A stretch of 64,000 bases of DNA from JAEUJM01 sp044221555 (GTDB lineage: Bacteria > Actinomycetota > Acidimicrobiia > Acidimicrobiales > DATDAH01). Positions within the stretch are counted from its first letter, which is position 1. Each line of letters begins with the position of its first letter. This document shows positions 8,288 to 16,977 of the stretch, one piece after another. The position numbers and the translations under genes were made by a program. The notes under the pieces are model-generated. The model saw nothing but the letters and a program-made list of their open reading frames with translations, was not told the origin of the DNA and ran no database searches. Location: the NCBI GenBank assembly GCA_044221555.1, contig JBGAOY010000018.1, forward strand, positions 23,697-87,696, written 5' to 3'.

Positions 8288-9490
8288 ATGCCGTCACGAG
8301 TGCTCGACTTCCCGGTCTTCGACGTGGACAACCACATGTACGAGACGCCGGACGCACTGACGAAGTTCATGGCTCCCGAGTACGCCGGGACGATCCAGTA
8401 CATCCAGGCCAACGGCCGCACCAAGATCGCGGTGAAGGGCCAGATCAGCGACTACATCCCGAACCCGACCTTCGAGCGGGTGGCGGCGCCGGGCGCGCAG
8501 GAGGAGTACTTCAAGGTCGGCAACCCCGAGGGCAAGCCCTACCGGGAGATCCTCGGGCGTGGCATCGACGCGCTGCCCGCGTTCCGCGACCCCGCACCCC
8601 GCCTCGAGCTCATGGACGAGTTGGGGATCGACCGGGCCCTGATGTGGCCGACCCTCGCCAGCCTGGTCGAGGAGCGCCTGCGCGACGACCCCCTCGCCAT
8701 CCACGCGGTGGTGCACGCGCTGAACCAGTGGATGCACGAGCACTGGACGTTCAACTACGAGGACCGCATCTTCCCCACGCCGGTCATCACGCTGCCGATC
8801 GTGGACAAGGCCATCGAGGAGCTCGAGTGGGTGCTCGAGCGGGGCGCCCGGGTCATTCTCATCCGGCCGGCGCCGGTCCCGGGTTTCCAGGGCCCGCGGT
8901 CGTTCGCGCTGGCGGAGTTCGACCCATTCTGGGAGCGCGTGCAGGAGGCCGACATCCTCGTCGGCATGCACGCCAGCGACAGCGGCTACCAGCGCTACCT
9001 CAACGAGTGGGAGGGCGTGCGTGACGAGTTCACGCCCTTCACCGGCCAGTCGGGCTTCGACGCGATCGTCGGCCACGCGGGCCGCCCCATCATCGACACC
9101 ATGGCGTCGGCGATCGGCCACGGGCTGTGTACGCGGTTCCCCCGGCTCAAGATCGCGCCGGTCGAGAACGGGTCGGCGTGGGTGCGGTACCTGCTCGAGG
9201 CCATGGAGTCGGCGTACCGCTTCAACCCCCATGTGTTCGACGAGGACCCCGTCAAGGTGTTCGAGCGCAACGTGTTCGTCCATCCCTTCCACGAGGACGA
9301 CACGCCGGGCCTGGTCGAGATGATCGGCGTCGACAACGTGCTCTTCGGCTCGGACTACCCCCACCCGGAGGGGCTGGCCGACCCGATCTCGTACGTCGAC
9401 GAACTGCAGGGCCTGTCCGACGACGACATCGCCAAGGTGATGGGCGGCAACCTGGCCCGGCTGATGAACGTCGACCCGGTCAAGGTCTGA
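8288..9490 (+). CDS. amidohydrolase-2 family metal-dependent hydrolase/decarboxylase
   Basis: This 400-residue TIM-barrel protein begins VLDFPVFDVDNHMYETPDAL; the D-x-D/N-H motif near residue 15 replaces the usual HxH metal site at strand 1. Later family marks are MDELGIDRALMWPT, VGMHASDSGYQRYL near 225, PRLKIAPVENGSAWVRYLLE near 290 and VLFGSDYPHPEG near 360, whose Asp is the canonical metal-binding or catalytic residue. The family (PF04909-type) includes decarboxylases and ring-cleavage hydrolases, and actinobacterial copies are frequent in steroid and aromatic catabolic clusters. It has its own leaderless promoter and is followed closely by a ferredoxin gene. Confidence 0.85.
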   Translation: MPSRVLDFPVFDVDNHMYETPDALTKFMAPEYAGTIQYIQANGRTKIAVKGQISDYIPNPTFERVAAPGAQEEYFKVGNPEGKPYREILGRGIDALPAFRDPAPRLELMDELGIDRALMWPTLASLVEERLRDDPLAIHAVVHALNQWMHEHWTFNYEDRIFPTPVITLPIVDKAIEELEWVLERGARVILIRPAPVPGFQGPRSFALAEFDPFWERVQEADILVGMHASDSGYQRYLNEWEGVRDEFTPFTGQSGFDAIVGHAGRPIIDTMASAIGHGLCTRFPRLKIAPVENGSAWVRYLLEAMESAYRFNPHVFDEDPVKVFERNVFVHPFHEDDTPGLVEMIGVDNVLFGSDYPHPEGLADPISYVDELQGLSDDDIAKVMGGNLARLMNVDPVKV

Positions 9491-9491
9491 G

Positions 9492-9764
9492 GTGCCGCAC
9501 GTCGAGATCGACACCGACCGCTGCAGCGGTCACGGTCGCTGCTACGCGTTGGCGCCCGAGGTGTTCGCCCCCGACGACGAGGGGTACGGCCGGCTGATCC
9601 CCGTGACGGGGCCCGACGGCGCCACGCTCGAGCGCGGTGCTGCTGAGGGTGGCGCGGTGGAGGGTGGCGCGGCGGCGGGAACGGTGGCCGACGAGCACGC
9701 CGAGCCGCTGCGCCTGGCCAGCATCAATTGCCCCGAGTACGCCATCACCATCACCCCCACCTGA
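9492..9764 (+). CDS. [3Fe-4S]-type ferredoxin, P450 redox partner
   Basis: GTG 9492 lies one base after the preceding stop. The 90-residue protein has only three cysteines in the P450-ferredoxin pattern: C11 and C17 in CSGHGRC, and C80 followed by Pro. That is the arrangement of a single 3Fe-4S cluster carrier. Residues 46-66 are an unusual Glu/Gly/Ala-rich repeat (ERGAAEGGAVEGGAAAGT) that lengthens the normally about 65-residue fold. Position in an operon with the P450 at 7046-8242 makes electron transfer to that enzyme likely; the minus-strand P450 at 21721-22962 is another candidate. Confidence 0.9.
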   Translation: MPHVEIDTDRCSGHGRCYALAPEVFAPDDEGYGRLIPVTGPDGATLERGAAEGGAVEGGAAAGTVADEHAEPLRLASINCPEYAITITPT

Positions 9765-10489
9765 TGCCCCGGCGGGCGCTCGTCACCGGCGGCAGCAGCG
9801 GCATCGGCCTGGCGGTGGGCACGATGCTGGTCGAGCGCGGCTACGAGGTCGTGCTCAACGCCCGGCGCGAGGAGCCGTTGGCCGACGCCGCCGCGGCGAT
9901 CGGTGCCTGGTACGTGGTCGGCGATTGCTCGGTCGAGGCCGACGCCGCCGCCGTCGCCGACGGGGCGGGCCCCGTCGACCTGCTGGTCCACGCCGCGGGG
10001 ATGATGGCGGGGACCTTCGTGCGCAAGGAGTCGGTGGCCACCTTCGACGCGGTGCTGGCGGCCAACCTGCGCTCGGCGTTCCTCGTCACCAACGCCGTGC
10101 TCGCCGGGATGCCGGCGGGCGGTCGCATCATCTTCCTGTCGTCGTCGTCGGCCCACGCGCCTCAGCCGGGCAAGGCCGCGTACACGGCGTCGAAGGCCGG
10201 CCTCAACGCCTTCGCCCTGGCCCTGGCCGGCGAGGTCGAGCGCGACGGCATCGCCGTGCACACGGTCACACCGGCGCCCGTGGCCACACCCATGCTCGAC
10301 GACGTCCACTTCCCCATGCACGCCCTCGACGCCGAGCACGTGGCGACCGCGGTCGTGTGGCTCGACACCCTCGACCCCTCGATCGTCCTCCCCGAGCTCG
10401 AACTGCGGGCGGCCACGGTCGGCCCCTTCGCCCCCGAGCTGTTCGTCCCCGAAGCGGCGCAAGCCCTGGGCCGCACCGAGGCGCCCTGA
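9764..10489 (+). CDS. short-chain dehydrogenase/reductase (SDR)
   Basis: ATG 9764 shares one base with the ferredoxin stop (TGATG). The 241-residue protein is a classical SDR: nucleotide-binding TGGSSGIG at 8-15, HAAG near 76-79, catalytic Ser in SSSSAH at 126-131, and Y140-x3-K144. NARR after the second strand favours NADP(H). It would oxidise or reduce a hydroxyl/ketone on the pathway intermediate, possibly the alcohol made by the P450. It ends the plus-strand operon; the next gene is convergent, across 152 bp with no clear terminator beyond a weak GTCGAG/CTCGAC hairpin near 10585. Confidence 0.9.
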   Translation: MPRRALVTGGSSGIGLAVGTMLVERGYEVVLNARREEPLADAAAAIGAWYVVGDCSVEADAAAVADGAGPVDLLVHAAGMMAGTFVRKESVATFDAVLAANLRSAFLVTNAVLAGMPAGGRIIFLSSSSAHAPQPGKAAYTASKAGLNAFALALAGEVERDGIAVHTVTPAPVATPMLDDVHFPMHALDAEHVATAVVWLDTLDPSIVLPELELRAATVGPFAPELFVPEAAQALGRTEAP

Positions 10490-10641
10490 GGCCGGAGCGG
10501 GCTCCTACCGACTCCTGGTCCCTGTTGCCAGCCGTTCACTGCCTCGTGGCGACGGCCACTCGCCGGGCCACCATGGCACAGCGTCGAGAGCGCTCGACGG
10601 CCTTTGCGGCGACGGCCGGCGCGGTGTCGTCGGGTTCGTAC

Positions 10642-12363
10642 TCAGCCTTCGTCTCGGGCGGCAGGAGCCGACAGCGCCGCCGCGGTCGCCGCCAAGGCGC
10701 GGCGGTCGGGCTTCTGGCTGGTCATGTAGGGGACGTCGGCGGCGGCGATGGGGAAGATCCGCGTCGGCACCTTGTAGGACGAGAGCAGCTCGCGCAGCTC
10801 GGCCTGCAGATCCTCGGGCACACGATCCGAGACGACGAGGGCCACGACCTCCTGCTCGTGCACGGGATGGTCGACGCCGAAGACGAAGGCGGCCCGCACC
10901 CCGTCGAGCGACATCAGGGCCTTCTCGACCTCGGCGGGGGCCACGTTGGCGCCCTTGGTCTTGATCAGGTCGGACTGGCGGCCCGTGAAGAAGAACCAGC
11001 CGTCCCGGAACAGGCCCCGGTCGCCGGTGTGGTACCAGCCGTCGGCGTCGAACACCTCCGAGCGCTCGCGCTTGTACAGGCCGAGCATCACGCTGTAGCC
11101 CCGCACCCACACCTCGCCCTCGGCCCCCTCGGCGGCGTCGTTGCCGTCGGCGTCGACGATGCGGTGGGTCACCCCGGGCACCTCGTGGCCGAACGTGCCC
11201 CGGTACTCCTCGGTGGTGCCGTGCAGGTCCTCCTCGCGGGTCCAGAAGGTGTGGGGGCCGGCGGTCTCCGACATGCCCAGCGACGTGACGCCGAGCCCTG
11301 GGTCGCGAGGGCGGGCATCGGCGGCCCGCCCCTCGTAGAAGGTGCCGAGCCGCAGCGCGGACAGGTCGGTGCCTGCGAATTCGGGGTGGGCGATGAGGGT
11401 GGCGCCGATGTTGGGCCAGGCGCTCACGCAGGTGACCCGCTCGCGTTCCAGCAGGCCGAGGGCGGCGCCGGCGTCCATGCGGTCCTGGGTGACGAAGGCG
11501 CCGCCGACCGACAGCGCCCGGAGGAGGGTGAACGAGAAGCCGCCGACCCAGCACAGCGGCATCGGCGTCCAGATCCGGTCCGTGGGCTCGATGCCCGACA
11601 TCGCGGCCAGGTTGCGGGCGTGGCGCAGCAACGGTCCGTGGCCGTGCACCACCCCCTTGGGCTCGCCCGTCGATCCCGAGGTGTAGGTGATCAGCATCGG
11701 ATCGGCCGGGGTGACGTCGTCCTCCATCGCCGTCACCACCGCGGCCAGGGTGGGGTCGGCGGTCGTCCGGGGATCAGCGTCGAGGGTGGCCCCGATGCCC
11801 GTCGGCGCCCAGGTCACCTCGGCGTCGTCCCAGAACAGCACGCGCCGCAGCTGCGGCAGCTCGGGCACCAGGTGGGGGGCGTCCGGGTCGCCTCCGGCCA
11901 GGCCGGGGGCGATGTCGAGCAGGCGGGCCACGTAGTCGTGCGGGGCGAAGCCGGGCGTGGTGATGAGCACGGCCACATCTGCGTGGCGGAGCATCGTGGC
12001 CAGCTCGGGCGTCTTGTAGAACGTGTTGACGGGCGTCGACACCGCGCCGATCCGGGTGATGGCCGCCCAGGCGACCACCCAGCCGACACCGTTGGGCAGC
12101 AGGGTGCCGACGTGGGTGCCCTTGCCCACGCCGAGCGCCACCAACTGCGACGCGAGCGCCGCCGAGCGGCGGTCGAGGTCGGCGTAGGTCAGGCGCTCGT
12201 CCAGGTCGGCGACGGCCAGGTTCTCGGGGTGATGGGCGACGGCGTGGCGCAGGAGGCCCGGCACCGTCGGCAGGTGCTCGGGCCACGTGGGGTGGTCGGA
12301 CCCGGCCCAGGCCGCCCCCGCGGCGCGCGTGGCTGCCATCGCGGCACCGTAGCGCTCGGTCAT
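10642..12363 (-). CDS. acyl-CoA synthetase (AMP-forming)
   Basis: The 573-residue protein starts at ATG 12363, overlapping the stop of the upstream ligase gene (ATGA). It carries TYTSGSTGEPKGVVHGHG near 225, LGMSETAGPHTF near 345, WYHTGDRGLFRDGWFFFTGR near 445 and a C-terminal SSYKVPTRIF with YMTSQKPDRRAL, whose Lys near 550 should be the adenylation lysine. It is a fatty/aromatic acid-CoA ligase of the FadD class. The tandem with a second ligase on the same transcript suggests two related carboxylate substrates or successive activations. Specificity cannot be read. Confidence 0.9.
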   Translation of the reverse strand: MTERYGAAMAATRAAGAAWAGSDHPTWPEHLPTVPGLLRHAVAHHPENLAVADLDERLTYADLDRRSAALASQLVALGVGKGTHVGTLLPNGVGWVVAWAAITRIGAVSTPVNTFYKTPELATMLRHADVAVLITTPGFAPHDYVARLLDIAPGLAGGDPDAPHLVPELPQLRRVLFWDDAEVTWAPTGIGATLDADPRTTADPTLAAVVTAMEDDVTPADPMLITYTSGSTGEPKGVVHGHGPLLRHARNLAAMSGIEPTDRIWTPMPLCWVGGFSFTLLRALSVGGAFVTQDRMDAGAALGLLERERVTCVSAWPNIGATLIAHPEFAGTDLSALRLGTFYEGRAADARPRDPGLGVTSLGMSETAGPHTFWTREEDLHGTTEEYRGTFGHEVPGVTHRIVDADGNDAAEGAEGEVWVRGYSVMLGLYKRERSEVFDADGWYHTGDRGLFRDGWFFFTGRQSDLIKTKGANVAPAEVEKALMSLDGVRAAFVFGVDHPVHEQEVVALVVSDRVPEDLQAELRELLSSYKVPTRIFPIAAADVPYMTSQKPDRRALAATAAALSAPAARDEG

Positions 12364-13901
12364 CCGGCGATGATCTCCGCCACCGCGGCGCGGTCCACCT
12401 TGCCCATGGCGTTGCGAGGCAGCGCGTCGACGATCACGACCCGCTCGGGCACCTTGTACCCGGCCAGCTCGGCGCGGCACCGCTCGACGATCGCCGCCGC
12501 CGTCACTGCGCTGTCGTCGTCCAGTTCGACGGCGGCCTCGACCCGCTCGCCGAGGCGCTCGTCGGCCACGCCGGTGACCGCGCTGCCGGCCACGCCGTCG
12601 ATGGCCTGCAGCACCCGCTCGACCTCGGCCGGGTACACGTTGGCGCCACCGCGCAGGATCACCAGGTTCTTCCGGTCGCGGATGTGCAGCCAGCCGTCGG
12701 CATCGAGCAGGCCCACGTCGCCCGTGTGCACCGTGTCGCCGGGGAACGTGGCCGCGGTGGCCTCCGGGCGGTTCCAGTAGCCCAGGGCGGGGCGGTAGAC
12801 CCCGGCGTAGGGGCCGTGGGTCGTCGGCGCCAGGCAGATCTCGCCCACCGCACCGGGCGCCGACGGCTGCCCGTCGTCGGCCACGATGCGGACGTCGAGG
12901 TGGGGGAGCACCTGCCCGCTGGCCCCGGCGACGTGGGTGCCGTCGGGCGGGTCGATGCTGACCACCGTGGGCGCCTCGGACAGCCCGTAGGTGCCCACGA
13001 TGGGCAGGCCGAACTTGGCGCCGAACCGGGTGCGCAGCGCCTCGGGCAGCTCGGCGCCGCCGGACCACACCTCGTGGAGCGAGGCCAGTGCCTCGGGGGC
13101 GATGGTGTCGTCGTGGGCCAGGCTGTGCAGGATCGGCGGCGGGCCGTTCCAGACGGTGACCTGCTCACGCTCGATCCAGTCGGCCACCCCCGCGGCGTAG
13201 AGCTGGTCCATGACCACCGTGGTCCCTCCCGACTGGGCGACCAGCAGGGTCGTGAGCACCATCATGTTGAGGATCGTGAGCGGGAGGCAGTCGCCCTTGC
13301 GCAGGGTGTCGTCGTACCCGCGGCTGGCGACCAGCACCGCCCCGGGGACGAGCAGGTTGTACTGCGAGTGGACCGCGGCCTTGGGCCGGCCGGTGGTGCC
13401 GCTGGTGTAGGCCAGCCCGGCGGGCGCGTGGACGTCGACCTCGGGCACGTCGTCGAGTGGCGGCGAGGACGCCGCCGCGTCCCGCCACTCGCCCGCGTCG
13501 ACCACGCGGCGAAGACCGGCCAACGCACCCCGGTGGGGCGCCAGCGATGCTGCGGTGTCGGCGTCGCAGAGGAGCAGCGACGCGCCGGAGTCCGCCAGCA
13601 GGTACGCCTTCTCCGGCGGCGCCAGTGCCTGGTTCACCCCCACCCAGACGGCCCCGAGTCGCATCGCGCCGTGGAAGGCCACCACGATGTCGGCCTCGTT
13701 GGGCAGCGTGGCCGCCACCCGGTCGCCCGGCCGCACGCCCAGGTCGCGCAGCGCACCGGCCGCTCGGGCGCAGGCCTCGTCCAGCTCCCGGTAGGTCCAC
13801 CGCCCCCGCCGGGTCACCAGCGCCTCGTGGTCCGCGCCCGCGGCCAGGGTCTCGGCGAAGATCCCGGCGATGCCGTCCCGCCTTTCGAACACTGGCGTCA
13901 T
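12360..13901 (-). CDS. acyl-CoA synthetase (AMP-forming)
   Basis: The 513-residue ligase begins MTPVFERRDG at 13901; an in-frame ATG at 13919 would add six residues and cannot be excluded, as neither has a convincing ribosome site. Motifs: AYTSGTTGRPKAAVHSQ near 160, GTYGLSEAPTVV near 305, VHTGDVGLLDADGW near 395, RGGANVYPAEVERVL near 425 and NAMGKVDRAAV near the end, with the catalytic Lys near 501. It is transcribed divergently from the ligase at 14036. It activates a carboxylic acid as a CoA thioester; substrate unknown. Confidence 0.9.
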   Translation of the reverse strand: MTPVFERRDGIAGIFAETLAAGADHEALVTRRGRWTYRELDEACARAAGALRDLGVRPGDRVAATLPNEADIVVAFHGAMRLGAVWVGVNQALAPPEKAYLLADSGASLLLCDADTAASLAPHRGALAGLRRVVDAGEWRDAAASSPPLDDVPEVDVHAPAGLAYTSGTTGRPKAAVHSQYNLLVPGAVLVASRGYDDTLRKGDCLPLTILNMMVLTTLLVAQSGGTTVVMDQLYAAGVADWIEREQVTVWNGPPPILHSLAHDDTIAPEALASLHEVWSGGAELPEALRTRFGAKFGLPIVGTYGLSEAPTVVSIDPPDGTHVAGASGQVLPHLDVRIVADDGQPSAPGAVGEICLAPTTHGPYAGVYRPALGYWNRPEATAATFPGDTVHTGDVGLLDADGWLHIRDRKNLVILRGGANVYPAEVERVLQAIDGVAGSAVTGVADERLGERVEAAVELDDDSAVTAAAIVERCRAELAGYKVPERVVIVDALPRNAMGKVDRAAVAEIIAG

Positions 13902-13973
13902 GTTCGTATGATCGTCCATCGGGAGCCACCGGTGCACGCAGGGCCGGGCGTCAGACGGAGGGGAGGGCTGTCG

Positions 13974-14039
13974 ATGGACGAACACCCCGGGCCCGGCATC
14001 GCCCGCGACCGGTTCGACCGCGGCCGCGCTCGACGATGA
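13974..14039 (+). CDS. 21-codon leader ORF translationally coupled to the downstream ligase
   Basis: A strong ribosome site GGAGGGGAGGG (13957-13967) sits six bases before ATG 13974. The ORF begins MDEHPGPG, ends Arg-rich RGRARR, and its TGA overlaps the ATG of the ligase gene (ATGA at 14036-14039). The ligase itself has no ribosome site nearby, so this ORF probably delivers ribosomes to it. Whether the peptide has any function of its own is unknown. Confidence 0.5.
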   Translation: MDEHPGPGIARDRFDRGRARR

Positions 14040-15772
14040 CCACGTTCAGCGGCCCCCCGCTCGACGCCCTCGACGGCGTGGGCGCGCTCACCCTCGGCGG
14101 CTTCGTCGACGAGGTGGCGGCGCTCCACGGCGATCGCGAGGCGCTCGTGTGCGACGACCCGCTGCTCGACGGGCGCACCGTGCGCTGGACCTACGCCGAC
14201 CTGGCCCGCGCGTCCCACGCCGTCGCGGCGGCGCTGGTCGAACGGGGTGTCGACCTCGGCACCCGGGTGGCGGTCGTGATGGGGAGCCGCCCCGAGTCGG
14301 TCGCCGCGCTGTTCGGCGTGGCCCTCGCGGGCGGGGTGGCGGTGCCCCTGTCGACGTTCTCCACGCCGACGGAGCTGGTCGACCTGCTCGCCGGCTCGTC
14401 GGCGGCCGGCGTGCTGACCCAACGCACGCTGCTGGGCCGCGACCTCGGCACCGAGGTCGCGGCCCTGGTGGGCGACGAGCGGCTGCCCTACCTGCGCTGG
14501 AGCGCGGCGGTGGGCGATCCGTCGTGGGACGCCTTCCTCGCCGGCGGGGCGCCGCACGGTGAGGTGGTTGGGGCCCGGGCCCGCGCCGTCACACCGGGTG
14601 ACCCGGGCCTGGTGCTGTTCAGCTCGGGCACCACCAGCAGCCCGAAGGGCATGCTGCACCTGCACCGGGCCCCCACCCTGCAGTTCTGGCTGCACGCCGA
14701 CATGTTCCGGCGCACGCCCGAGTCGCGGGTGTGGGCGCCGTTGCCGCTGTTCTGGACCGCGGGCCTCACCACCGCGCTGGGCGGGACGTTGGCCGGCGGT
14801 GGGTGCTTCGTGATGCAGGAGACCTTCGAGGCCGGCGGTGCCCTGCGCCTGCTCGAGCGGGAGCGGGTGACCGAGCCCTACACGTTGCCCCACCAGGCGG
14901 CGGCGCTGCGCGAGCACCCCGACTGGGAGTCCACCGACCTGTCGTCGCTCCGTGAGGTGTACGGCAAGTCGGTGTTCACCCGCCACCCCACCGTCGACGG
15001 CGACACCACCTGGACGATGCCGATCGCCTACGGCATGTCCGAGACCTGCGCCAGCATCGTGAGCCACCGGTGGAGCAACACGCGCGACGAGATGAAGGCC
15101 AGCACCGGACGGCTGCAACCAGGGGTCCGCCTGCGGGTCGTCGACCCCGACACCGGGGTGGCGCTGGGAGCGGACCAGGACGGCGAGTTCGCCGTTGCGG
15201 GCCCCACGGTCATCGACCACTACCTCGGGTCCACCCGGGATCAGGACTTCGATGCCGACGGGTTCCTGCACACCGGCGATGTGGGCTACGTCGACACCGA
15301 CGGCGGGGTGCACTGGACCGGTCGGCGCACCGAGGTGATCAAGACCGCCGGCGCCAACGTGTCGCCCGCCGAGCTCGAGTTCACGCTGCGGGCCTTCCCC
15401 GGGGTCCGGCGGGCCCGCGTGGTGGGCCTGCCCGACGAGCGCCTCGGCGAGGTGGTCATCCTGTGCGTCGAGCTGGCCGACGGCACCGAGGCCAGCGCCG
15501 ATGCGCTGCGCTCGTTCCTCGCCGAACGGGTCGCCACGTACAAGGTGCCGCGCCACGTCCTGTTCTTCGACCAGGGTGAGCTGCCCACCACCGGCAGCGA
15601 CACGAAGGTCCGCGACGATGCCCTGATCGCGATCGCCGCCCGCCGCCTCGGGCCCCCCGCCGCCGCGCCCGCAGAGTCCGCCGGCCCCGGCGCTGCCGAC
15701 CTGCCCGCCGCCGACCCGCCCGCCGCCGACACGCCGTCCCCCCGATCCCCCGCAAGCGAGGAAGCCTCATGA
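14036..15772 (+). CDS. acyl-CoA synthetase, benzoate/cyclohexanecarboxylate-CoA ligase-like
   Basis: A 578-residue ANL enzyme starting MTTFSGPPLDAL. It shows FSSGTTSSPKGMLHLHRAP near 195, YGMSETCASIVSH near 325, FLHTGDVGYVDTDGG near 410 and TTGSDTKVRDDAL, with the C-terminal Lys near 522. The last about 40 residues are a low-complexity Ala/Pro tail (AAAPAESAGPGAADLPAADPP and on) beyond the usual end of the fold. The start has no ribosome site of its own; a 21-codon leader ORF ends across it. It is followed by a hydratase and an acyl-CoA dehydrogenase with four-base overlaps, forming a compact activation/beta-oxidation operon. Confidence 0.88.
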   Translation: MTTFSGPPLDALDGVGALTLGGFVDEVAALHGDREALVCDDPLLDGRTVRWTYADLARASHAVAAALVERGVDLGTRVAVVMGSRPESVAALFGVALAGGVAVPLSTFSTPTELVDLLAGSSAAGVLTQRTLLGRDLGTEVAALVGDERLPYLRWSAAVGDPSWDAFLAGGAPHGEVVGARARAVTPGDPGLVLFSSGTTSSPKGMLHLHRAPTLQFWLHADMFRRTPESRVWAPLPLFWTAGLTTALGGTLAGGGCFVMQETFEAGGALRLLERERVTEPYTLPHQAAALREHPDWESTDLSSLREVYGKSVFTRHPTVDGDTTWTMPIAYGMSETCASIVSHRWSNTRDEMKASTGRLQPGVRLRVVDPDTGVALGADQDGEFAVAGPTVIDHYLGSTRDQDFDADGFLHTGDVGYVDTDGGVHWTGRRTEVIKTAGANVSPAELEFTLRAFPGVRRARVVGLPDERLGEVVILCVELADGTEASADALRSFLAERVATYKVPRHVLFFDQGELPTTGSDTKVRDDALIAIAARRLGPPAAAPAESAGPGAADLPAADPPAADTPSPRSPASEEAS

Positions 15773-16977
15773 CCGACGCCCGCTCCGATGCCAGCACCGA
15801 CACCGACGCCGGTGCCGAACCGGTGCTCGACACGTCCGACCTCGATCGCCACATGGGTGTGCCCATGCGTGCCGGCGAGCTGAACGACGACGTCGCCGCC
15901 AGCGACATCCGCCGGTGGGCCCAGGCCATGCACTACCCGAACCCGCTGCACTACGACGCCCGCTGGGCGGCGGAGAGCCGCTTCGGGGGGTTGGTCGCCC
16001 CGCAGTCGTTCACCGTGGCCACCGACACCAGCCACGGCTGCTCGCCGGCCCAGGTGGGGCGCATCCCCAACTCGCACCTCATCTTCGGCGGCGACGAGTG
16101 GTGGTTCTTCGGCCCCCGCATCTTCCCCGGCGACCACCTCGTCTGCCACCGGATGCCCTACGACTACAAGGTCACCGAGACCAGCTTCGCGGGGCCGACC
16201 TGCTTCCAGCGCGGCGACACGCTCTACATCAACCAGCGGGGCGAGCGGATCGCGCAGCAGCGGTCCACCGCCATCCGCTACCCGGTGCGCGAGGCCAAGG
16301 AGAAGAAGGTCTTCGACGAGCAGAGCGACCCCGAGTGGACCGACGCCGAGCTGGCCGACCTCGAGGCCGCCAAGCTGGCCTTCATCGACCAGATCCAGAC
16401 GCTGGGCCACGACAAGCGCCTGTTCTCGTCGGTGTCGGTGGGCGACCGTCTGGCCGGGCACGTGCTCGGCCCCCACAGCCTGGCCAGCTTCACCACCGAG
16501 TGGCGGGCGTTCCCGATGACCATCTGGGGTGGCACCAAGACCGGCCCGACGACGGTGAGCGCGCTCGAGCTCGGGTACACCAAGGAGATGGCCGGCCACG
16601 AGGGCGACAAGCGCATGGAGCGCATCAACCCCGAGCTGACCGACGGCGCCTACTACGGGCCGTCGCGCGGGCACCTCCAGCCCCGGTGGGCCCAGCACGT
16701 GGGCATGGCCCGCGGGTACGGCTACGGCGCCTCGATGGGCGCGTGGATCATCGACTACGTGGCCGCGTGGGCGGGGGAGTGGGGCGAGATCGTCCACTCC
16801 GACGCGCAGTACCGCAACCCCGCGTTCACCGGCGACGCCACGTTCCTGGCCGGCGAGGTGGTCGACACCCGGGTCGAGCGCCGCCAGAGCCTCGCCATCG
16901 TCGAGGTGCAGCTCACCAACCAGGCGGGCCGCACCATGGCCAAGGCGACGGTCGACGTGAAACTGCCTGTCGAGTGA
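15769..16977 (+). CDS. MaoC-type double hot-dog enoyl-CoA hydratase
   Basis: ATG 15769 overlaps the previous stop. The 402-residue protein has two hot-dog halves: an N-terminal FAS1-like dehydratase part (RRWAQAMHYPNPLHYDARWA, GLVAPQSF) and a C-terminal MaoC part (VSVGDRLAGHVLGPHSLASF, AQYRNPAFTGDATFLAGEV). Such double-hot-dog hydratases add water to 2-enoyl-CoA and act on bulky substrates, including steroid side chains. The canonical D-x4-H of MaoC hydratases looks best matched by NPLHYD in the first half. It sits between a ligase and an acyl-CoA dehydrogenase, supporting a hydration step in the same route. Confidence 0.82.
   Translation: MTDARSDASTDTDAGAEPVLDTSDLDRHMGVPMRAGELNDDVAASDIRRWAQAMHYPNPLHYDARWAAESRFGGLVAPQSFTVATDTSHGCSPAQVGRIPNSHLIFGGDEWWFFGPRIFPGDHLVCHRMPYDYKVTETSFAGPTCFQRGDTLYINQRGERIAQQRSTAIRYPVREAKEKKVFDEQSDPEWTDAELADLEAAKLAFIDQIQTLGHDKRLFSSVSVGDRLAGHVLGPHSLASFTTEWRAFPMTIWGGTKTGPTTVSALELGYTKEMAGHEGDKRMERINPELTDGAYYGPSRGHLQPRWAQHVGMARGYGYGASMGAWIIDYVAAWAGEWGEIVHSDAQYRNPAFTGDATFLAGEVVDTRVERRQSLAIVEVQLTNQAGRTMAKATVDVKLPVE

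Noticed and set aside
13889..13903. Third copy of the TCTAAC-GCGTCAA operator at the ligase start
   Set aside because: AACACTGGCGTCATG matches only one side, lacks TCTAAC and is coding for the first residues of the ligase, so it may be coincidence.
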